Below are positions 60,456-64,000 of a stretch of DNA of 64,000 bases, piece by piece. The notes beneath the pieces were generated by a model that was not told the origin of the DNA, ran no database searches, and saw nothing but the letters and a program-made list of their open reading frames with translations. The translations under genes were made by a program, and so were the position numbers. The DNA is taken from positions 1 to 64,000 of the forward strand of contig CAVXHQ010000006.1 of assembly GCA_963761735.1 (NCBI GenBank), written 5' to 3'. The first letter of the stretch is position 1. Every line of letters begins with the position of its first letter. The stretch comes from CAVXHQ01 sp963761735 (GTDB taxonomy: Bacteria; Pseudomonadota; Alphaproteobacteria; Rhodobacterales; Rhodobacteraceae).

Positions 60456-61386
60456 GGCGCGGGATGATCGAGCGCGACCATCCGGACCTGTCGATCGGTC
60501 AGCAGTGCGCGCTGCTGTCGCTTCCGCGGTCGTCGTTCTATTACGCGCCGCAGGGTGAGACGGAGCAGAACCTCGCGCTGATGCGATTGATCGACCTGCA
60601 ATTCTTGGACGCGCCGTTCTTCGGCGTTCGTCAGATGACGTGGCACCTGCGCAACGAGGGCCATGCGGTGAACGAGAAGCGCACCGCTGTCTCAGCGCGC
60701 TGCAGCGAAAGGGCCCGGTGCGCAACGAGGGCCATGCGGTGAACGAGAAGCGCACCCGTCGGCTCATGCGCCTGATGGGGTTGATGCCGATCTACCAGAA
60801 ACCCAACACCAGCAAGCCGGCGAAGGGGCACAAGACCTATCCCTATCTGCTGCGGGGGCTGCGTGTTGACCGGCCAAATCAGGTCTGGTGCGTGGACATC
60901 ACCTACCTGCCGATGCGCCGCGGGTTTCTCTATCTGGTGGCGATCATGGACTGGCATACCCGGATGGTTCTGTCGTGGCGGATCTCGAACACGCTGGACG
61001 CGGACTTCTGCGTCGAGGCGCTGAACGAGGCCATCTATCGGTTCGGACCACCGGACATCATGAACAGCGATCAAGGATCTCAGTTCACGTCGTTTGCTTG
61101 GACAGACTGCCTGCGCCGGTCCGGCATCCGCATCTCGATGGACGGCAAGGGCCGCTACCTGGACAACATCTTTATCGAGCGCCTGTGGCGCACGCTGAAA
61201 TACGAGTGCGTCTATCTGCATGCCTGGGAGACCGGGTCTCAGGCCCGCGCGGGTGTCCGGAAGTGGATAGAGTTCTACAATCACCGCCGCCTGCACAAGG
61301 CCCTTGGCGGTCGACCACCGGCGGTGGTCTACTCACTGCAAATCAAAGCAACGCAACCCGATCAGCAGGAGCAGATCAGTGCTTAA
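60452..61386 (+). pseudogene. IS3-family transposase OrfB, frame broken by 71-bp duplication
   Basis: The first part (60452-60742) reads IGQQCALLSLPRSSFYYAP and FFGVRQMTWHLRNEGHAVNE. A 38-bp direct repeat at 60648-60685 and 60719-60756 inserts 71 bases and shifts the frame by two. The second part reads the rve integrase core: RPNQVWCVDITYLPMRRGFL, DIMNSDQGSQFTSFAW and the catalytic Glu in DNIFIERLWRTLKYECVYL. Deleting 71 bases restores HAVNEKRTRRLMRLMGL. The transposase is inactive as it stands. Confidence 0.88.
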
Positions 61387-61425
61387 AAAGCGCCAGATCC
61401 TGTCCAAGGAATGGGGAGCACCTCA

Positions 61426-61711
61426 GTTCACCGGCTCAGATTTCACCGACGTGTTGCGTGACGCCAAGGTGAAGATCTCCATGGACGGACGCGGCCGCTG
61501 GATCGACAACCGCATGATCGAGCGGCTCTGGCGCTCGCTGAAATACGAAAGTGTCTACCTGAATGCCTTCGAGACCGGATCGGAGGCGAGAGCCGGGATC
61601 GGTACCTGGATCAGCTACTACAATGAAAAACGCCCGCACTCATCGCACGGGCTGCTGACCCCGAGCGAGGCCTATGATACGTCGCCCCAGACCCTGAAAA
61701 CCGCCGCCTGA
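61426..61711 (+). pseudogene. 3' fragment of a second IS3-family OrfB
   Basis: In frame from FTGSDFTDVLRDAKVKISMD to GRGRWIDNRMIERLWRSLKY and ending THE-like PQTLKTAA-stop, this is the C-terminal third of a different IS3 transposase, including its catalytic Glu. The 5' part is absent, being replaced by the inserted IS3 element. A right-end-like sequence GGACCACCTCTG follows near 61763-61774. Confidence 0.82.
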
Positions 61712-61866
61712 CATGAAACCAATGCGATAGCTCAGCCAGGCGGAAAGCTGGTCGAAAAATCAGGACCACCTCTGTGATTGGGCAAGGAGATGACCTGGCT
61801 CGCGCCGCATGACGGTAGGGGCTCGGACTGATCGTTCCGGGCAACGTCGTCGTCCGGTCCGGCGCG

Positions 61867-62136
61867 ATGCAGCTTGGGATGGCCGCAACCAGTGGCGACG
61901 AAGGGGTCTTACAGACCCGCAGTCTCTACCAGTTCTCCCGTACTCCCCAGTATGTGGCCGATATGGCCATCCTCATCGGGATCTGGCTGCTCACCGCTGG
62001 GATCCTCGTGTGGCCGGCGATTATCACCGGGGTCGCGGCATTGATCCTCGCAGTCTTCGCCGAAGAACGCTGGTTGATCGATCGCTACGGCGATGACGAC
62101 AGAAGATACCTTCGCACATCCCGAAGGTTTCTCTAG
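61867..62136 (+). pseudogene. C-terminal fragment of an isoprenylcysteine methyltransferase-like membrane protein
   Basis: Reads LYQFSRTPQYVADMAILIGI, two hydrophobic segments and a C-terminal EERWLIDRYGDDDRRYLRTS, matching the end of ICMT/PEMT-type methyltransferases (RNPQY and EExxLxxxYG motifs). No proper N-terminal half is present; the frame opens at 61819 right after IS debris. Probably a remnant. Confidence 0.55.
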
Positions 62137-62243
62137 AAATCGCAAGCGGGTAGTCTTCACGGACAAGTGACTCGCCGCGGTGTTGAACCTTCAGCAAATG
62201 GAGATCCTACACGGGGCACGATATCAGACCGAGGGGCTATTCG

Positions 62244-62546
62244 ATGAAACGACAGACAGCAGCGGTGCTGACCCGCCGGAGGGCGCCGGTGGGCGCGGTC
62301 GCGAGCGGCATGACGCTCGGTGCCGGTGCGGCAATGGCGCAGTCGGCCGCCGGATGCGACTCAGCCGACAACCCTCTGTGTCCCCACGCGCTCTACCTCT
62401 CCCGTCAGCACAACCGCGTTCACGGGACCGGCGACACGGGCAATACCGGCCGAAAATCATCCGATGGATGTATCGGCCTCTACAATGAACAAGTTAAGGA
62501 GTTGGTTGGTTTGGCAAAGGTTGGAACCCAGGTGAATTTGTTTTGA
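62244..62546 (+). pseudogene. Internally deleted L,D-transpeptidase-like protein
   Basis: A 100-residue exported protein with GAGGGG before the ATG and a signal region (VGAVASGMTLGAGAAMAQSA). After NPLCPHALYLSRQHNRVHG it shows KSSDGCIGLYNEQVKELVGL and AKVGTQVNLF, the C-terminal half of a YkuD domain including the catalytic HG and SxGC motifs. The first half of the catalytic domain is missing compared with the intact gene at 62952-63617. It is likely a remnant or unusual mini-protein. Confidence 0.6.
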
Positions 62547-62836
62547 GTGCGGTCGTCGCCGGTCGGACCCCCTTGCGCAAAGGGCTGCCTTTCGCGGCCT
62601 TCCTTGTCCTGGGCGCATGTTCCGTATTTCGTCCCGATCCGCCGGTTCCGCCGGAGGAACGGCCGATTCCCGAGGCCGTCTATTCTCTGGCGGCACCCAA
62701 CCAGGATCTGTCGTCCGTTCGGCTGTTGCCGCGGGATGGATGCTATTGGTACATGCACCGGGGTGTGGTGGAGGACACCCTCTTGCCGCTGCGCGCGAAT
62801 TCCGGCACCCAGATCTGTCTGCAAAGCCAGGCATGA
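62543..62836 (+). CDS. Small lipoprotein
   Basis: A 97-residue protein from a TTG at 62543 that overlaps the preceding stop. It has a lipobox LGAC in FAAFLVLGACSVF, a Pro-rich linker (RPDPPVPPEERPIP) and a short C-terminal domain with two cysteines (DGCYWYMHRGVVED and TQICLQSQA). Function unknown; such small lipoproteins often accompany L,D-transpeptidases in Rhodobacterales. Confidence 0.6.
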   Translation: MSAVVAGRTPLRKGLPFAAFLVLGACSVFRPDPPVPPEERPIPEAVYSLAAPNQDLSSVRLLPRDGCYWYMHRGVVEDTLLPLRANSGTQICLQSQA

Positions 62837-62951
62837 ACAGACATAGGCGGCGCGTCATCGACGCGCCGCAGCGCCAACCGGTACACGATGTCGCCCGTAC
62901 CGCGCCGCGCCGATGGCACGGGTGGGGGCACGCGGCACGACGACATCAGGA

Positions 62952-63617
62952 TCAACTGATGGCGGTCACGTTGTTCTCTGCCGGATAGAGGAACGCCGTG
63001 GAGTCGAGTTCCACCCGCGGGAACAGCTCGTTTATATGGGGCATGACCATCCGGACGCAGCCGGAACTCGCACGGCTGCCGATCGACCAGGGTTGGGGCG
63101 TCCCGTGGATCCGCAGGTAGGTGTCGCGATCCCCGACATACAGATAGATCGCCCGCGACCCCAGCGCATTCGTCGGTCCCGGTTCCACGCCACCGGCGAA
63201 TTCGGCATACAGATCGGGCTCGCGCTCGATCATGTTCTGCGTGGGGGTCCAGTGCGGCCACTCGACCTTTCGCCGCATGGTATAGGTGCCCGGCTCGTAC
63301 AGATCGCCACGTCCAATCGCCACGCCGTAGCGCATCGCGGTGCCGCCCGTCTCGACATGATACAGATACCGCGCGACCGCATCGACATGGATATCCCCAG
63401 GGGTCAGACCGTACTTCGCGTAGACGCGGGTGGGGAGGAACCGCCGGTGTAGGCCCCAAGGGTTCGACGTCGCCAGATCGAAACCGGGCGGCGTCACCTG
63501 TGCATCCCAAGCAGCTTTTTGGTCATCGGTCGGCCAGGTATTTGCAAGCGCGGGCCCGCCGATAGCTGCGGAAAAAAGGGCCGCAGTGCTCGTCACAAAA
63601 TGTCGTCTTGTCAGCAT
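62952..63617 (-). CDS. Exported L,D-transpeptidase (YkuD)
   Basis: A 221-residue protein. The N-terminus MLTRRHFVTSTAALFSAAIG resembles a Tat-type signal, with cleavage after PALA. The YkuD domain shows YLYHVETGGTAMRYGVAIGR, EPGPTNALGSRAIYLY, HGTPQPWSIG and SSGCVRM with the catalytic Cys. It makes 3-3 cross-links or attaches proteins to peptidoglycan. ATG 63617 begins the signal peptide. It faces the lipoprotein gene. Confidence 0.88.
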   Translation of the reverse strand: MLTRRHFVTSTAALFSAAIGGPALANTWPTDDQKAAWDAQVTPPGFDLATSNPWGLHRRFLPTRVYAKYGLTPGDIHVDAVARYLYHVETGGTAMRYGVAIGRGDLYEPGTYTMRRKVEWPHWTPTQNMIEREPDLYAEFAGGVEPGPTNALGSRAIYLYVGDRDTYLRIHGTPQPWSIGSRASSGCVRMVMPHINELFPRVELDSTAFLYPAENNVTAIS

Positions 63618-63866
63618 CCATGCATCTCCAACGTTTCGTCTATTGAACTTTGTAGCGCAAAAGACGGCGCTCATGGCCTTCTAACACCTCCACCCGCTGG
63701 AACTTCAACACACTATCGCTCACAAACCCTTGTAGGGCAAAAATTTGCCGCTGCACGGATCTCTCATGGATCTGACCATCTCAAGTTCGACGTTCTGCAT
63801 GTCGTCGCTGGGAAAGGGCGATCAGACTTCGCATGACGTTCAGGTTCCCGGCCCTATATGCGCTGG
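63618..63866. other. Intergenic region, no gene seen
   Basis: About 250 bases upstream of the L,D-transpeptidase and downstream of the partial gene at the right edge. No promoter or hairpin stands out. Confidence 0.45.
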
Positions 63867-64000
63867 TCATTCCACGAAGGCATCAGGCCAGCATCCCGCG
63901 GCGACGCCAATTTCCGGATACATGAGGTCAGGAAATCGCCAACGCCGCTCGCGTTTCGGGGAATCTTCAAACGGCGCTTTTGGGGAGATTACGTCCGGCG
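63867..64000 (-). CDS. 3' end of an unidentified gene
   Basis: On the minus strand the frame is open from the window edge for 43 codons and ends at TGA 63867-63869. It reads PDVISPKAPFEDSPKRERRW, then FPDLMYPEIGVAAGCWPDAF and VE. Composition looks like true coding sequence (bias towards G/C at third positions). The family is not recognised. Confidence 0.4.
   Translation of the reverse strand, partial: PDVISPKAPFEDSPKRERRWRFPDLMYPEIGVAAGCWPDAFVE

Larger units (their letters stand above)
60082..61425 (+). mobile_element. IS3-family insertion sequence with internal lesion
   Basis: About 1.34 kb. The left end TGAGGTGCCCCCCGAAAAC at 60082 matches, in inverted form, the right end TGTCCA...GGGGAGCACCTCA ending at 61425. 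It carries orfA and orfB in the usual -1 arrangement. orfB is broken by a 71-bp tandem duplication. A second copy of the left end lies directly outside it. It is inserted in a Gln-Phe-Thr-Gly coding stretch of another IS3-family orfB, whose 3' part continues at 61426. Confidence 0.82.

Overview
The window is chromosomal DNA of a high-GC alphaproteobacterium, almost certainly order Rhodobacterales (Roseobacter/Paracoccaceae type). This rests on gene families and synteny read directly: dnaG-rpoD, nrdR-ribD, cdd-deoA-deoB-add-upp, DUF983, DUF3572, DUF2927, DUF3072 and HlyU proteins, a pyrrolysine-free MttB-type methyltransferase, zur-znuCB divergent from znuA, and an intergenic motif after tadA that recurs in Rhodobacterales genomes. 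No rRNA, tRNA or CRISPR array was recognised.

Layout. 1-9.1 kb: end of a DMT-family exporter, Nudix hydrolase, DUF983 protein, a PleD-like diguanylate cyclase, a frameshifted DUF3572 gene coupled to a HAD phosphatase, MttB-type methyltransferase, fasciclin protein, GNAT protein and an overlapping pair of Lin0512-family genes. 9.1-14.2 kb: di-haem cytochrome c and the zinc-uptake locus with two Zur-type palindromes. 14.3-22.2 kb: CAP-domain protein, dtd, and a long leftward cluster XpaC - TelA - DUF2927 lipoprotein - SPFH/GYF - two cytochrome b-like proteins - zinc-ribbon membrane protein. This is the most system-like block in the window and resembles a composite envelope or metal-stress module. 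22.7-32.7 kb: rluB, tadA, dnaG, rpoD, HlyU, YjbQ, an RTX protein broken by two frameshifts, nrdR and ribD. 32.7-43.6 kb: prpE, malic enzyme, two DUF3072 paralogues flanking a decayed cupin-like gene, and a tightly coupled nucleoside-salvage operon. 43.7-46.4 kb: SPOR-domain protein and an M48-like membrane protein without HExxH. 46.6-55.5 kb: a fatty-acid oxidation cluster (fadJ-like, a tandem NTF2-fold protein, thiolase, GST, large acyl-CoA dehydrogenase, MerR regulator). 55.5-61.8 kb: an accessory island made of the left end of a Mu-like prophage (repressor, operator, early gene, MuA truncated by an IS21-family element), an IS3-family element with two internal tandem duplications, and a fragment of a second IS3 element. 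61.8-64 kb: gene remnants, a lipoprotein, an intact L,D-transpeptidase and the end of an unknown gene.

Two window-wide themes deserve attention. First, several genes carry one-base frameshifts (DUF3572, YjbQ, RTX twice, a small RHH-like gene, possibly rluB). Most are repaired by removing or adding one base of a short homopolymer, so either the assembly has indel errors or decay is under way. Second, short tandem arrays of 14 to 29 bp sit repeatedly at gene starts, gene ends or between genes, including 15-bp (five-codon) arrays at the starts of ribD and cdd, both deaminase-superfamily genes.
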